Shown one piece after another: positions 8,251 through 17,522 of a stretch of DNA of 64,000 bases (positions within the stretch are counted from its first letter, which is position 1; each line of letters begins with the position of its first letter). The notes beneath the pieces were generated by a model. It saw only the letters and a list, made by a program, of their open reading frames with translations, was not told the DNA's origin and did no database searches. Location: contig CAIWKO010000054.1 of NCBI GenBank assembly GCA_903913285.1, positions 1-64,000 on the forward strand, read 5' to 3'. A program made the position numbers and the translations under genes. Source of the DNA: an uncultured Bacteroidales bacterium (lineage in GTDB: Bacteria > Bacteroidota > Bacteroidia > Bacteroidales > CAIWKO01).

Positions 8251-8280
8251 ACCTGCCCGACTGGAGTCATTTAGGCGGGT
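8251..8280. repeat. Dispersed hairpin repeat, copy 2
   Basis: ACCTGCCCGACTGGAGTCAT then TTAGGCGGGT. It has the same architecture as the copy at 6711-6740, with substitutions in the stem that mostly keep pairing through G-T wobbles. It lies between the DUF2207 gene stop (8296) and the rlmD start (8183). Confidence 0.7.
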
Positions 8281-8295
8281 CGCCAATCGCCATAT

Positions 8296-11200
8296 CTACC
8301 AACTGCTTCCGCCTCCACCGCCAAAGCCACCGCCCGAGAATCCTCCTCCCGAAAAGCCGCTTCCACCGCTTCCGCCCCACGACGAAAAGCCCGAACCGCC
8401 TCCTGTGAATCCTCCATAAGATGAACTCACGGCGGCTGTATGCATATAGTTCATGCTGCTGTTCATGTGATGCATGCTGTTTATAACCACATTTGTAAAC
8501 AGCAATGTATTGAACGATGTAGTTTTGTCGCTCACGAACCATGCGGGCGATTCGGTGATCAGTGTATCGAATTTTGACGCCCATTCTTTGCCTTGTCCCA
8601 TCACAATAGCGTAAGATATGGTTTGGTAAAAGTAGTTCGGGTTTTCTTTCAGTATTTCATTCAGCCGTGGTATTTCAGCACGTTTCATAAACTCGTAAAA
8701 ACCCAGTGCTTCATTATAAACTTTTGCACCGTAAGGTCCGCGTTTGGGCATGATATATCCGAAAATTCTCAGCATAATAAAGATCAGCGAAAAGCAAATG
8801 ATGATCTGTGCCCAAAAATACTGCGAATACATAAGTATCACGGTTCCGATAACCAGCGAAATGATAGAAAGGAATTTTAGCAGTCGGCCGAATCCAATAG
8901 TTCCGGGTTTGTAGAATTTACGGTTCTTTGCATCCGATAAAAGTTCGCGTTCGGCAGTATTCATGGTGATGTAATAACTGTTCTTCAGCGAACTTATCTT
9001 AACTGTATCGCTTGTTTTGAACAAACGCTGAAACATGGTAATTTCGTAGCTTTTTGCATCTGCCGGAAGGTCCTTGAGTTTGGTCAGTTCAAAATCGGTT
9101 TCGTGAGTAAGATCATTCGAAAACTCTTTGATGCTTAACAAACCGTTTCCTGCCCAATAAAAGATCAACGAAACCAGGTCGCGTTTTTGCAGTTTATTAT
9201 CCCACAAAAAACCGATCTCAGCGGGTGTTACTTCAGCAGGCGGATAATAGCCTACCACCACAGTTTCTTTTTTATCCCTGCCGATACAATACCACAGAAC
9301 GATCAGCAGTATAAAGAAAAGAAATGGAATGAACAGAAAATAATTGTTCATCCATATCAACCGAAGTTTTAACCATAAAACACTTTTGCTGAGAACATTT
9401 TTAGAGAACTCGGTTTTAATAACCACCGATTGATATGGCATCAAACCGTGGATCAGCTTTCCATCGATCCTGTTTCCCGAAAGATGTACCGGATTATTCT
9501 CTTTAATTGCACCGTTTCCGTCAATAACTGCTGTGTACGAAACGGGAGCAAGGTTCATATTATCGGGAAAGATGATACTAAAACTGCCGCCACAAACAGG
9601 TTCTTCGAATACACCGGTAAGCGGGTAAAACAGTTCTAGGTTGTTGTCTTTCACATTCAATAGATCAAAAACATCGTATTCAAGGGTAAAAACAGTATCC
9701 TGCACAGCGTTCTTCGGGGCGAATTCAATATCGAGATTCATATTTTCCCAGTCCGGATATATACTGTTTTCAGGTGTTGCTTTTATGTTTTGAACCAAAA
9801 CTTTGGTCCGGCTGCCGATCAAAGTGTAATTGGGCACCGAATATGATAAACCGGTATACATACCAATATCATGGGGATAATTATACCGTATCTTATCTTT
9901 AAATGTATTTGTAACGCCCGATTTTTGATTGAAATTCACGATGTAGGTTTGCTTCACATGAACGGCACCATTACTTTTAATGATCAGGTCGGTATGAAAA
10001 TCTTTAATAAAAAAGTTTTTCGCATAAATATAATAAGGTACTTTAGTCTTATAAATATCAGAACTGTGGAGTTTTATCTTGAAATCGATTTGCGGACAAT
10101 ATTTGGGCGAAATGATCTTTTTGAGTTCATAACTGTTATCTTTAAAATTCCAATGGGTATCATAAAATGCAGGGCTTGAATTTTCGAAAAAACTAATGCG
10201 TTGTCGGCCATAATGAATAGAAGTATCAATTTCTATTCTGAACGAGAAAGTTTCAACGGGTTCTTTTAACTGAGAATCGAGCATGTTCCAGTTAATTGTA
10301 GCCAGTTTGTCCTGAAAATTTAATGCACCCCAAACTTTATAATGAAAAACAAATTCGTACGAACCGCTCAAAGGACTTTTTAAAGCCTCAACCCCGATGC
10401 ATTTATTGTCGCCAAAAGGCTTTTCAACAAAACGAATATTTTTCTTATCACCACTTATGCAAGTTCCCGAAAAATTTTCAAGATAGATTTGCTGATGAAT
10501 ATCGCTGTTCTTATCCTCAGTAATAGCGGAGTAATTGAAATATCGGGTAAAAGAAGTTGCAGGTCTGACAAATTCAACGAAATAATGTTCATCAACGCTC
10601 AGCGAAGCATCCTTATTGATCTTAACTTTAGTGAAATAGTTTTTTATATAATATTCGTCCGCCATCTCCGAAATTGGAACGTCGGTGTTTTTGAAGTAGC
10701 TCAACGGAAAACGGATTGCCATTGTAATTCCTTCATTTACATTAAGAGGACTTAGCATGGAGCCTGTAATCTCATCCTGAGCAATCTTGAAGGTTGCATT
10801 ATGCTCTTTTGATCCTTCTTTTCCGGTAAATACAATTACATTTTGTTCTGTAAGTTTTATTTTACTTGGGAAATGTATTGCGAAATTCACACTTTTTATC
10901 GGAGTATCCCAATCATGTCCGATAAGATTCCAGAAGAATTCGCTGTGGTCGCGGAATTTATTGAAAGCACCCCAAACTGTATATTTTATCACAAATGTAT
11001 GGCTACCGGTAAGAGAAGTATTTGCATCGCCGATCTTTATGTTCACAAAATCGCCGTCTTTTGAAGTGGAAAAACTATAGCCACTTACACTTATATTTTT
11101 TATGTAGGTTTCGTAGTATAAGCTGACATCATCGCGCTGTGCTGTATAGACAGTATCAATGCGGGTTTTTTCATATCTGAAAGGTATTTTTCTGATTATT

Positions 11201-11367
11201 CCGTGTCGTGATTCCGAAAACGTAAGTTTAATGGTTTCGCACACATCAAATGATCCGTTTGCATTGATTTTTATATCAACCAGATAATTATTGATGGTAA
11301 ATGCTTCCTGCGATAATGCCTGAATATTTGCAAGAATTACAAAAAACAGAAATACAATCTTTTTCAT
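8296..11367 (-). CDS. Triple DUF2207 predicted membrane protein with Gly-rich tail
   Basis: A 1023-residue protein with a signal peptide (MKKIVFLFFVILANIQALSQ). Three successive DUF2207-like extracellular modules follow: about 24-230 (INNYLVDIKINANGSFDVCE), 240-440 (YYIKNYFTKVKINKDASLSV) and 455-660 (YAKNFFIKDFHTDLIIKSNG). A transmembrane helix lies at about 683-704, a cytosolic domain follows, and two more helices are at about 835-880. The C-terminus is an extreme Gly/Ser tail (FSGGGFSGGGFGGGGGSSW). DUF2207 proteins normally have one such module. The gene directly follows lemA, and LemA with DUF2207 is a recurrent bacterial pairing of unknown envelope function. The start is 9 bases after the lemA stop. 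Confidence 0.88.
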   Translation of the reverse strand: MKKIVFLFFVILANIQALSQEAFTINNYLVDIKINANGSFDVCETIKLTFSESRHGIIRKIPFRYEKTRIDTVYTAQRDDVSLYYETYIKNISVSGYSFSTSKDGDFVNIKIGDANTSLTGSHTFVIKYTVWGAFNKFRDHSEFFWNLIGHDWDTPIKSVNFAIHFPSKIKLTEQNVIVFTGKEGSKEHNATFKIAQDEITGSMLSPLNVNEGITMAIRFPLSYFKNTDVPISEMADEYYIKNYFTKVKINKDASLSVDEHYFVEFVRPATSFTRYFNYSAITEDKNSDIHQQIYLENFSGTCISGDKKNIRFVEKPFGDNKCIGVEALKSPLSGSYEFVFHYKVWGALNFQDKLATINWNMLDSQLKEPVETFSFRIEIDTSIHYGRQRISFFENSSPAFYDTHWNFKDNSYELKKIISPKYCPQIDFKIKLHSSDIYKTKVPYYIYAKNFFIKDFHTDLIIKSNGAVHVKQTYIVNFNQKSGVTNTFKDKIRYNYPHDIGMYTGLSYSVPNYTLIGSRTKVLVQNIKATPENSIYPDWENMNLDIEFAPKNAVQDTVFTLEYDVFDLLNVKDNNLELFYPLTGVFEEPVCGGSFSIIFPDNMNLAPVSYTAVIDGNGAIKENNPVHLSGNRIDGKLIHGLMPYQSVVIKTEFSKNVLSKSVLWLKLRLIWMNNYFLFIPFLFFILLIVLWYCIGRDKKETVVVGYYPPAEVTPAEIGFLWDNKLQKRDLVSLIFYWAGNGLLSIKEFSNDLTHETDFELTKLKDLPADAKSYEITMFQRLFKTSDTVKISSLKNSYYITMNTAERELLSDAKNRKFYKPGTIGFGRLLKFLSIISLVIGTVILMYSQYFWAQIIICFSLIFIMLRIFGYIMPKRGPYGAKVYNEALGFYEFMKRAEIPRLNEILKENPNYFYQTISYAIVMGQGKEWASKFDTLITESPAWFVSDKTTSFNTLLFTNVVINSMHHMNSSMNYMHTAAVSSSYGGFTGGGSGFSSWGGSGGSGFSGGGFSGGGFGGGGGSSW

Positions 11368-11376
11368 AATTATGTA

Positions 11377-11934
11377 TTAAGATAATTTAACCTGAATTGT
11401 TTCTTTTTCTAGAAATTCAATTTCAAAAAAATCTGCTGATCTAAATCCCGAAATACGTGCAAAAAGTATCCCCGGAAATGATTCAACGGATGTATTGTAA
11501 TCACGAACCACAGCATTATAGTACCTTCTCGACATTTGAATCGTATCTTCTATTTCAATTAATGATTCTTGTAAATTAATGAAACTTTTATTTGCAAGAA
11601 GATCAGGATAATTTTCAACGGCTACAAAAAGGTTTTTTAATAAACCTGTCATAATATTACCACTTAAGGCTTTTTCTTTTGTAGTATTTGCACTGGTGAA
11701 TAGCGATCTCTGAGTGGCGATCTTTTCAAATAATTCTTTTTCGTGGGATGCATAAGCTTTGACGATCTCTACCAGATTCGGCAACAGATCAAATCTTCTT
11801 TTCAGTTGAACATCAATATCACTTTCTGAGTTTTTTATTTTATTCCGATACCTGATAAATAGGTTGAAATATATGATACCAGTAATGATCAGGATTGAAA
11901 TGATACTTACACTGATTATAATAAATAGATTCAT
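11377..11934 (-). CDS. lemA: LemA family protein
   Basis: A 185-residue LemA protein starting at the ATG at 11934. The start is chosen because an exceptional Shine-Dalgarno sequence (GGAGGAG) ends 6 bases upstream, overlapping the last codons of the preceding gene. The longer in-frame extension runs antiparallel to no conserved sequence. An N-terminal transmembrane helix (about 3-24) is followed by the family signature YRNKIKNSESDIDVQLKRRF and DLLPNLVEIVKAYASHEKEL. The C-terminal part is a helical bundle (LIEIEDTIQMSRRYYNAVVRDYN). The role is unknown; LemA proteins sit in the envelope and associate genomically with DUF2207/TPM proteins. It is translationally coupled to the GWxTD gene: the upstream stop is one base before its ATG. 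Confidence 0.93.
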   Translation of the reverse strand: MNLFIIISVSIISILIITGIIYFNLFIRYRNKIKNSESDIDVQLKRRFDLLPNLVEIVKAYASHEKELFEKIATQRSLFTSANTTKEKALSGNIMTGLLKNLFVAVENYPDLLANKSFINLQESLIEIEDTIQMSRRYYNAVVRDYNTSVESFPGILFARISGFRSADFFEIEFLEKETIQVKLS

Positions 11935-11935
11935 A

Positions 11936-13237
11936 TTATCTCCTCCAATTTTCAACACCGTTATACCAAATATCCTTATACTCGATGCTGCGCTGAAGCG
12001 TATAATCATTATCGGTAAAAGGATTCAAAGTTTTTACAAATACAAGTGTAATAGAAACCATGTTGCGATCCGGACCATAATACCATGTTTCGTTAGTTGC
12101 TGAATGAAAAACATTTAAGGGTTGACCTAGGATAATATAGGCCATTCCTCTGTCGGTTTTCCAACCTTCAGTATATGAAGTGAAGAAACGGTTTGCATCT
12201 TGCACCCTGTTATAATAAGATCTTATTAATTCGCTTGCCCGATCAGGATTCCCAGCTTTGTCTAACCAAAAATTATCAATTGCAAGTTTAGTATTATTGG
12301 AATTCTTTAAGTCGGCAAATTCAGATTTGGTTGTAATATAGATCAAGGGCATAAGCATTTGATCTGTTGACGTTATCTCTGGAAAATCATCATAGAAACG
12401 AAAGACTGTAAGTCCCTCTTTTTGGTTTGTATCAGTTTGAAAATGGTATATCCCTGTTTTTGAAAGTGAAATTAAATCGGAACTTCCGTTATTAATATCT
12501 ATCGTGAATGTACTGTCAAATTTAAATGAAAGGGGTGGATTGGTTGAGAGAATATAAGGAGGTTCGGCTATAGGAAAATTCTTTTTAATGTATTTTACGT
12601 AAAGCTTTTGTATTTGTTTGTCGCTGCATATAATATCAAATTTCTCTTTATGACTAATGTAATTTTTAACGTATGGTACACCATTCTCATTAACTAAATG
12701 AAAATTGTTTCTGCTAAAGTGGTTGTTACATGATATGTACAAGTATTTTGTCGTATTATTTTTACTATTCACATCAGTAAGGTATAAAGATAATACATAG
12801 TCTTCACCATCCTTCATATTAACAACAAAGCTGTCCATGATTTCGGCCTGATTATTGAAATGTATAGTATCCATGAATCTAATGGAAGATGAATCTAATA
12901 TTTGTTTCAGGTTAGATTTTTTATATATTTCGTAATTGACTTTAAAATAAGAATAAAAATAATTTTTCTTTAGATCCTTTTGAAAGAATAAACCTTGAGA
13001 GTTAAATTTATAATAGATTTTACAGTTTTTGGAATCAAATTTATAGCTACAAATATTCAAATTAAAATTCTTTGAGAGTACTAAATAATTGGAAGAAATA
13101 TTCGTGAAGCTGATCTTGGATGGATTGTAGCAGGCAAAAAACACAAAGCAAAAGGAAATCAAGAATGAAATCTTAATTTTATTACCAACTGAAATAATCC
13201 TCTTAACCATCATGAAATTATTGTTTTCAAAAACCAT
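11936..13237 (-). CDS. GWxTD domain lipoprotein
   Basis: A 433-residue protein with a lipoprotein-type signal (hydrophobic stretch ISFLISFCFVFFAC with a candidate lipid-attachment Cys near 36). The C-terminal region carries FWLDKAGNPDRASELIRSYY and then EGWKTDRGMAYIILGQP, the hallmark of the GWxTD domain found in Bacteroidota and relatives. The central part is beta-rich. Function is unknown. The first ATG (13237) is 3 bases after the rmuC stop, which favours it as a coupled start; ATGs at 13213 and 13210 would give a more typical signal-peptide length. It is the second gene of the rmuC-GWxTD-lemA-DUF2207 operon. Confidence 0.85.
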   Translation of the reverse strand: MVFENNNFMMVKRIISVGNKIKISFLISFCFVFFACYNPSKISFTNISSNYLVLSKNFNLNICSYKFDSKNCKIYYKFNSQGLFFQKDLKKNYFYSYFKVNYEIYKKSNLKQILDSSSIRFMDTIHFNNQAEIMDSFVVNMKDGEDYVLSLYLTDVNSKNNTTKYLYISCNNHFSRNNFHLVNENGVPYVKNYISHKEKFDIICSDKQIQKLYVKYIKKNFPIAEPPYILSTNPPLSFKFDSTFTIDINNGSSDLISLSKTGIYHFQTDTNQKEGLTVFRFYDDFPEITSTDQMLMPLIYITTKSEFADLKNSNNTKLAIDNFWLDKAGNPDRASELIRSYYNRVQDANRFFTSYTEGWKTDRGMAYIILGQPLNVFHSATNETWYYGPDRNMVSITLVFVKTLNPFTDNDYTLQRSIEYKDIWYNGVENWRR

Positions 13238-13240
13238 TAC

Positions 13241-14614
13241 TTAACTTTCGTTCGATCCTGAATTTAAATCATCATCAAGCATAAATATTTCAGGCAGGTT
13301 TTTAGTAGTCTTTGCACCCAGTTGTCTTAATTTGTCAACTTTACCAATCAGGTTGCCACTTCCTTCAAATAGTTTTTTGTTGGCCTCTTTATATGTTTTT
13401 TGAACGGTATCTAATTGGTTGCCTAGTCTTTTTAAATCTTCAACCAGACCGGCAAATTTGTCATAAAGCTTTCCACCTTCAGTGGCAATTTCTATTGCAT
13501 TTTGAGTTTGTTTTTCCCTTTTCCAAATAGATTCTATGGTTTTTAATGTTGCCAAAAGTGTAGATGGACTAACAATGACAACCCGTCTGTCCCAAGCAAA
13601 ATTGAAAAGTTCAATATCCTGCTGCACAGCTATACTGAACGAAGATTCTATAGGCATGAACATGAGAACAAAATCAGGTGAGTTAATTGCATCAGCATGT
13701 GCATAACTTTTTTCACTAAGTCCTTTCACATGGCTTTTAATCGACTCAATGTGGAGTTTAATGTTTCGTTCTCTTTCTTCCTGATTTTCCGTATTCACAT
13801 ATTGTTCGTAAGCAACAAGGGATACTTTAGAATCAATAATAACGTGTTTGTTCTCGGGAAGTTTTATGATAACATCTGGTCTTAGAATATCACCCTCATC
13901 ATTTCGGGTACTGAACTGTGTATCATATTCCTCTCCTTTAATCAGTCCTGAACGTTCCAGAATCCTTTCCAAAACAAACTCGCCCCAATTGCCCTGTTTT
14001 TTTTGATCTCCTTTCAATGCTTTTGTCAGATCATTTGCTTCTTTCGATATATTGATATTTAGGTCCTGTAATTTTTTTAATTCTGCTTTTAAATCGGTTT
14101 GATCCTTAATGCCTTTTTCATATGTTTCGTGAACTTGTTTTTCGAATGCACTAATTTTTTCTTTCAGCGGATTTAAAATGTCTGAAATATTTTTCTGATT
14201 ATTTTCATTGAATTCAACGGTGTTCTGTTTTAATATTCTTCCGGCAAGGTTCTCGAATTCTGATAAGAACTTCTTTTGAAGATCTTCAGTTTCTTTTTTT
14301 TGATCTTCAAGCTTTTCATTTAATGAAAGATTCAATTGTTCGGCTTTCGCTAAATTACTTCCCAGATTAAAGTTTTTCTCTCTTTCTGATGAAACTTGTT
14401 TCTCTATGTTAATGATATTTTGGCGAAATAATTCTACCTTTTCATTAATAGAATTCTGTAAGTTTGTTAGTTCTGAGTTTTTTTCAAATACGAGGCGTTC
14501 GAATTCAATATTTTTTTCTTTTAATTGTCTTCCTTTTTTGTTTTGAAGCAACCATCCAATAATTCCACCTGTAAAAAGTGAAAGGGTAACAGATAAAATG
14601 AGAGTCAGTGTCAT
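13241..14614 (-). CDS. rmuC: DNA recombination protein RmuC
   Basis: A 457-residue RmuC family protein. An N-terminal membrane helix (MTLTLILSVTLSLFTGGIIGW) anchors a long coiled coil (about 25-200, heptads rich in E, K, L, N). The RmuC nuclease-like core follows: KGDQKKQGNWGEFVLERILE, then RPDVIIKLPENKHVIIDSKV, then FVLMFMPIESSF and WDRRVVIVSPSTLLATLKTI. The DSKVS motif corresponds to a PD-(D/E)xK-like site. RmuC limits inversions at short inverted repeats in E. coli, which is notable in a window full of short dyad arrays. First gene of the operon by spacing. Confidence 0.93.
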   Translation of the reverse strand: MTLTLILSVTLSLFTGGIIGWLLQNKKGRQLKEKNIEFERLVFEKNSELTNLQNSINEKVELFRQNIINIEKQVSSEREKNFNLGSNLAKAEQLNLSLNEKLEDQKKETEDLQKKFLSEFENLAGRILKQNTVEFNENNQKNISDILNPLKEKISAFEKQVHETYEKGIKDQTDLKAELKKLQDLNINISKEANDLTKALKGDQKKQGNWGEFVLERILERSGLIKGEEYDTQFSTRNDEGDILRPDVIIKLPENKHVIIDSKVSLVAYEQYVNTENQEERERNIKLHIESIKSHVKGLSEKSYAHADAINSPDFVLMFMPIESSFSIAVQQDIELFNFAWDRRVVIVSPSTLLATLKTIESIWKREKQTQNAIEIATEGGKLYDKFAGLVEDLKRLGNQLDTVQKTYKEANKKLFEGSGNLIGKVDKLRQLGAKTTKNLPEIFMLDDDLNSGSNES

Positions 14615-14675
14615 TTTTGTTTTTTGTTGTAAAATTAACGATTAGAAGCGAGAAAATTTAGGTTATAATTAAACT

Positions 14676-15914
14676 TTATTTTTTAGTTTTCAAGGTTATA
14701 AGAGTGATCTCAGGTCTTGTTCCTATTCTACCTGAAAATCCACTGTATGACATGCCTGGATTTACATATAACTGTTGCTCTCCTGAATTGTAAAGACCAT
14801 ACCATTCATGATACTTAAACATTGCAGGGCTTATTTTAAATAGTTTGCAAATTACCGCCATTTGCATGGCATGAGTATGTCCTGATAACGTCACATCAAT
14901 ATCGGTTTTTTCAATGACCTCAGCTCTCCAATGGTTGGGATCATGAGATAATAGTACTTTGAAATCAGTATCCTTAACATTTTTCATAGCTTTTGGAAGG
15001 TTCCCTGAATGCTTAAATGGATAGAACCCACAATTATTAACTCCAATTAGCCCGATTGAATCACTACCTTTCTTTATGTAACAAGAGCTATCTATTAGAA
15101 TAATAAATCCCATTTCTTTTTCATCAATAATTAATTTACGAGTTATATCGGATTGGTTTATTGGCTTTTTTAAGGTAAAATAATCTCCTATATCATGATT
15201 CCCTAATATACTGAACTTTCCATAAGTTGATCTTAGTTTTGATAGAATATTGATGAATGGCTTAATTTCTTTATCACTGACATTAATTAGATCTCCGGTG
15301 AATACAATAATATCAGGGTTAATCTTATTAACGATGTCTACACTTTCTTCTATAGTTTTTGTATTTAAAAAACTTCCAAGATGCAGATCAGAAATTTGAA
15401 CGATCGTAAACCCATCAAACGATTTTGGCAGTTTTGATGAAAAGATTTCAACTCTTTCAACTTTTAAATTCGTTTTTCCATATACAAAACCATAAACAGC
15501 AATTCCTTCAATGACAAAGTATGAAATAAATGCCGTGATATAGATCCATTTTGGTATTACTATCTTTGACTTTTTTCGCAGGATGTATTTTGATAGTTTT
15601 ATTATAAGCTTAATTAAATCTGAGATAATTAGAAAAAAAGCTATAACGGCTTTCGGTAAATATATAAGAATAAAAGCATCTAGAATTAAAAAAAGCTGAC
15701 GGTACTTGATATAACTATCTTCTGGAAAACCAATAATAAAATATACACTTAGCTCAAAAATAATAAAACAAATACACAGAATGATAATAATGTACTTAAG
15801 AATCAGTTGGTGTTTGGTATTGTGAAAGAAAGAATTTTTCAGAGTCTGATAGTAATAGAAGTCAGAAACAATCACTATTAAAAGGATAATTAAGACTCTG
15901 ATCAAAAGATTCAT
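14676..15914 (-). CDS. Membrane-anchored metallophosphoesterase (YkuE/YaeI-like)
   Basis: A 412-residue protein with four or more N-terminal transmembrane segments within about residues 1-150, then a calcineurin-like phosphoesterase domain. Metal-binding motifs appear in order: ISDLHLGS, VFTGDLIN, GNHDIGDY, LLSHDPNHW and LSGHTHAMQ, the complete five-motif set. Relatives hydrolyse UDP-2,3-diacylglucosamine or other phosphoesters; the substrate here is unknown. The ATG (15914) is only 4 bases from the base of a strong terminator-type hairpin (15919-15948), so this gene either has its own very short leader or depends on read-through. Confidence 0.9.
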   Translation of the reverse strand: MNLLIRVLIILLIVIVSDFYYYQTLKNSFFHNTKHQLILKYIIIILCICFIIFELSVYFIIGFPEDSYIKYRQLFLILDAFILIYLPKAVIAFFLIISDLIKLIIKLSKYILRKKSKIVIPKWIYITAFISYFVIEGIAVYGFVYGKTNLKVERVEIFSSKLPKSFDGFTIVQISDLHLGSFLNTKTIEESVDIVNKINPDIIVFTGDLINVSDKEIKPFINILSKLRSTYGKFSILGNHDIGDYFTLKKPINQSDITRKLIIDEKEMGFIILIDSSCYIKKGSDSIGLIGVNNCGFYPFKHSGNLPKAMKNVKDTDFKVLLSHDPNHWRAEVIEKTDIDVTLSGHTHAMQMAVICKLFKISPAMFKYHEWYGLYNSGEQQLYVNPGMSYSGFSGRIGTRPEITLITLKTKK

Positions 15915-15918
15915 AAAA

Positions 15919-15948
15919 AAAAGCAGTTACTTTAGTGTAACTGCTTTT
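15919..15948 (-). terminator. Intrinsic terminator, 12-bp perfect stem
   Basis: AAAAGCAGTTAC (15919-15930) and GTAACTGCTTTT (15937-15948) pair perfectly around a 6-base loop. Read on the minus strand the stem is followed by a run of T, as in a rho-independent terminator. It lies 19 bases past the stop of the FnIII-type gene and directly abuts the metallophosphoesterase start codon. Confidence 0.9.
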
Positions 15949-15967
15949 CAAAAATAGAGATAAAAAT

Positions 15968-17461
15968 CTATTTACTCAAAATTATTTTTCGGGTAATGAT
16001 ATTGTCTCCTTGCTTAAGTTTAATGAAATAAATTCCATTTGGATTTGAATTCAGGTCAAGGCTTATTAATTTGTTCCCGTTTTTAATGCTATACATTTGA
16101 TTGAAAATCTCCTGTCCAACAAGATTAAGCACACTTATTGAAATATCGTTTGAAGAGTTTGCAGCAATTTGTATATTAATTTTCCCATTTAAACTTGGAT
16201 TTGGGAAAATACTAACAGAATTATTGCCAATTTCTTCAATACCAATAGGCGATGTAGTTGTAAAATTAAATACATCTGACCAACTAGAAGTATCATTTTG
16301 TGTTGTGGCTTTCATTCTCCAATAATATGGCTTGTTCGGTAATAAAGGAGATGCAGCAATAAATGTATATGAAGAGGTATCATTTTTAATTACAAAATGG
16401 TTTGCTGTTAGAAATGAAGCAGATGTGTCAATTTCTAGATAATAGGTTCCAATGCCTGTTAATGCTTTCCATGTTAAAGTTGGGATCGTTGTAATTCCTG
16501 TTGCCCCACTAACAGGAGCAAGTAAAGTCATTTTATCAATTGTTGAAAATTTCCAAACTATTGTTTCATTGGACGAATCAAGAAGATTTTGAGCCTGTAC
16601 TTTCCAATAATACGTTTTTCCAAAAAGCAAAGTATCCGGAATCGCCCTTACTATTGTATCAGATGATGTCTTAATTACTTTTGTAGTATCTACAATATAA
16701 GATATAACATTAGTAGTAAATAATGAATCAGTTGCCAGAGTATAAGTATATTGTTTAGAACCTGTCCAATCCCATTTAAATGCTGTAACAGGCAAAGCAT
16801 TAATAGTGTCATTTTGGGGATGACGCAACAAGAAATCAGTAAGCGTATAAAAATCAGCAACGTTTGACCAGTTTGAAATACTTAGTGGATGGCGAGCTCT
16901 CATTCTTAAATAATAATGTTTTTCGAAGGTAAGTTGTTTAGAATAAGCATCAATTTTTGCCGACCCAACATTACTTGTAACAAATAATGGACTTGAAAAT
17001 GACATCGATGTGTCTATCTGATATTCATAATCAGTTATGCCTGTTATTGCATTCCATTTAAAGTAGCAACTTACAGGTCTGTTTGTTGCGCCATTTACAG
17101 GTTGAATAATCGTAACAGTACTTATGATATAAAATTTACCTGCTATACACCAGTCTGAAGAATCAGAGACTCCAATTGCTTTAACTCTCCAGAAATATTT
17201 CGAATTGAATAATAGATGACTTAATGTATATGCGGTTAAATTTGTAGTAAAATTGCTGGATGTAATAAAAAGGCTATCAAGGCTTACCTGGATTTTATAG
17301 CTAAAGGCTCCTGGAACGGCTGCCCAATTTAAAAATGTATTTGGCATCTGATTAACAGCGCCATTAGTTGGAGTTGTTAATGTTGGCGGAAACATTGTGT
17401 TTGCTGAAAACACAAAGGAAAACATGAAAATACATACAAGAGTAGATAATACTTTTTTCAT
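15968..17461 (-). CDS. Type IX-secreted protein with repeated FnIII-like domains
   Basis: A 497-residue protein starting at ATG 17461, where the signal peptide MKKVLSTLVCIFMFSFVFSA begins. Four or five fibronectin-type-III-like repeats follow, each with a P-x-N-G-A phrase, a W-x-A-(V/I)-x-G core and a FGKTYYWKVQA-type strand. A C-terminal type IX sorting domain covers about the last 75 residues (VSIFPNPSLNGKINI, VLNLVGQEIF, NGIYFIKLKQGDNIITRKII). It should be exported through the outer membrane and attached or released at the surface. Probable role: adhesion or extracellular scaffold (inference). A separate hairpin terminator follows. Confidence 0.88.
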   Translation of the reverse strand: MKKVLSTLVCIFMFSFVFSANTMFPPTLTTPTNGAVNQMPNTFLNWAAVPGAFSYKIQVSLDSLFITSSNFTTNLTAYTLSHLLFNSKYFWRVKAIGVSDSSDWCIAGKFYIISTVTIIQPVNGATNRPVSCYFKWNAITGITDYEYQIDTSMSFSSPLFVTSNVGSAKIDAYSKQLTFEKHYYLRMRARHPLSISNWSNVADFYTLTDFLLRHPQNDTINALPVTAFKWDWTGSKQYTYTLATDSLFTTNVISYIVDTTKVIKTSSDTIVRAIPDTLLFGKTYYWKVQAQNLLDSSNETIVWKFSTIDKMTLLAPVSGATGITTIPTLTWKALTGIGTYYLEIDTSASFLTANHFVIKNDTSSYTFIAASPLLPNKPYYWRMKATTQNDTSSWSDVFNFTTTSPIGIEEIGNNSVSIFPNPSLNGKINIQIAANSSNDISISVLNLVGQEIFNQMYSIKNGNKLISLDLNSNPNGIYFIKLKQGDNIITRKIILSK

Positions 17462-17485
17462 AGTGTTTGGTTTTTTAATTAAAAA

Positions 17486-17515
17486 AATAAGCCTTGCAAT
17501 AAACTGCAAGACTTA
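17486..17515 (-). terminator. Intrinsic terminator after the BNR-repeat gene
   Basis: Read on the minus strand, AAG-T-CTTGCA pairs with TGCAAG-G-CTT (one G-T pair) around a 6-base loop, followed by an A then a T-rich tract. It begins 8 bases past the stop of the gene at 17523 and precedes the start of the next gene (17461). Confidence 0.75.
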
Positions 17516-17522
17516 AATAAAT

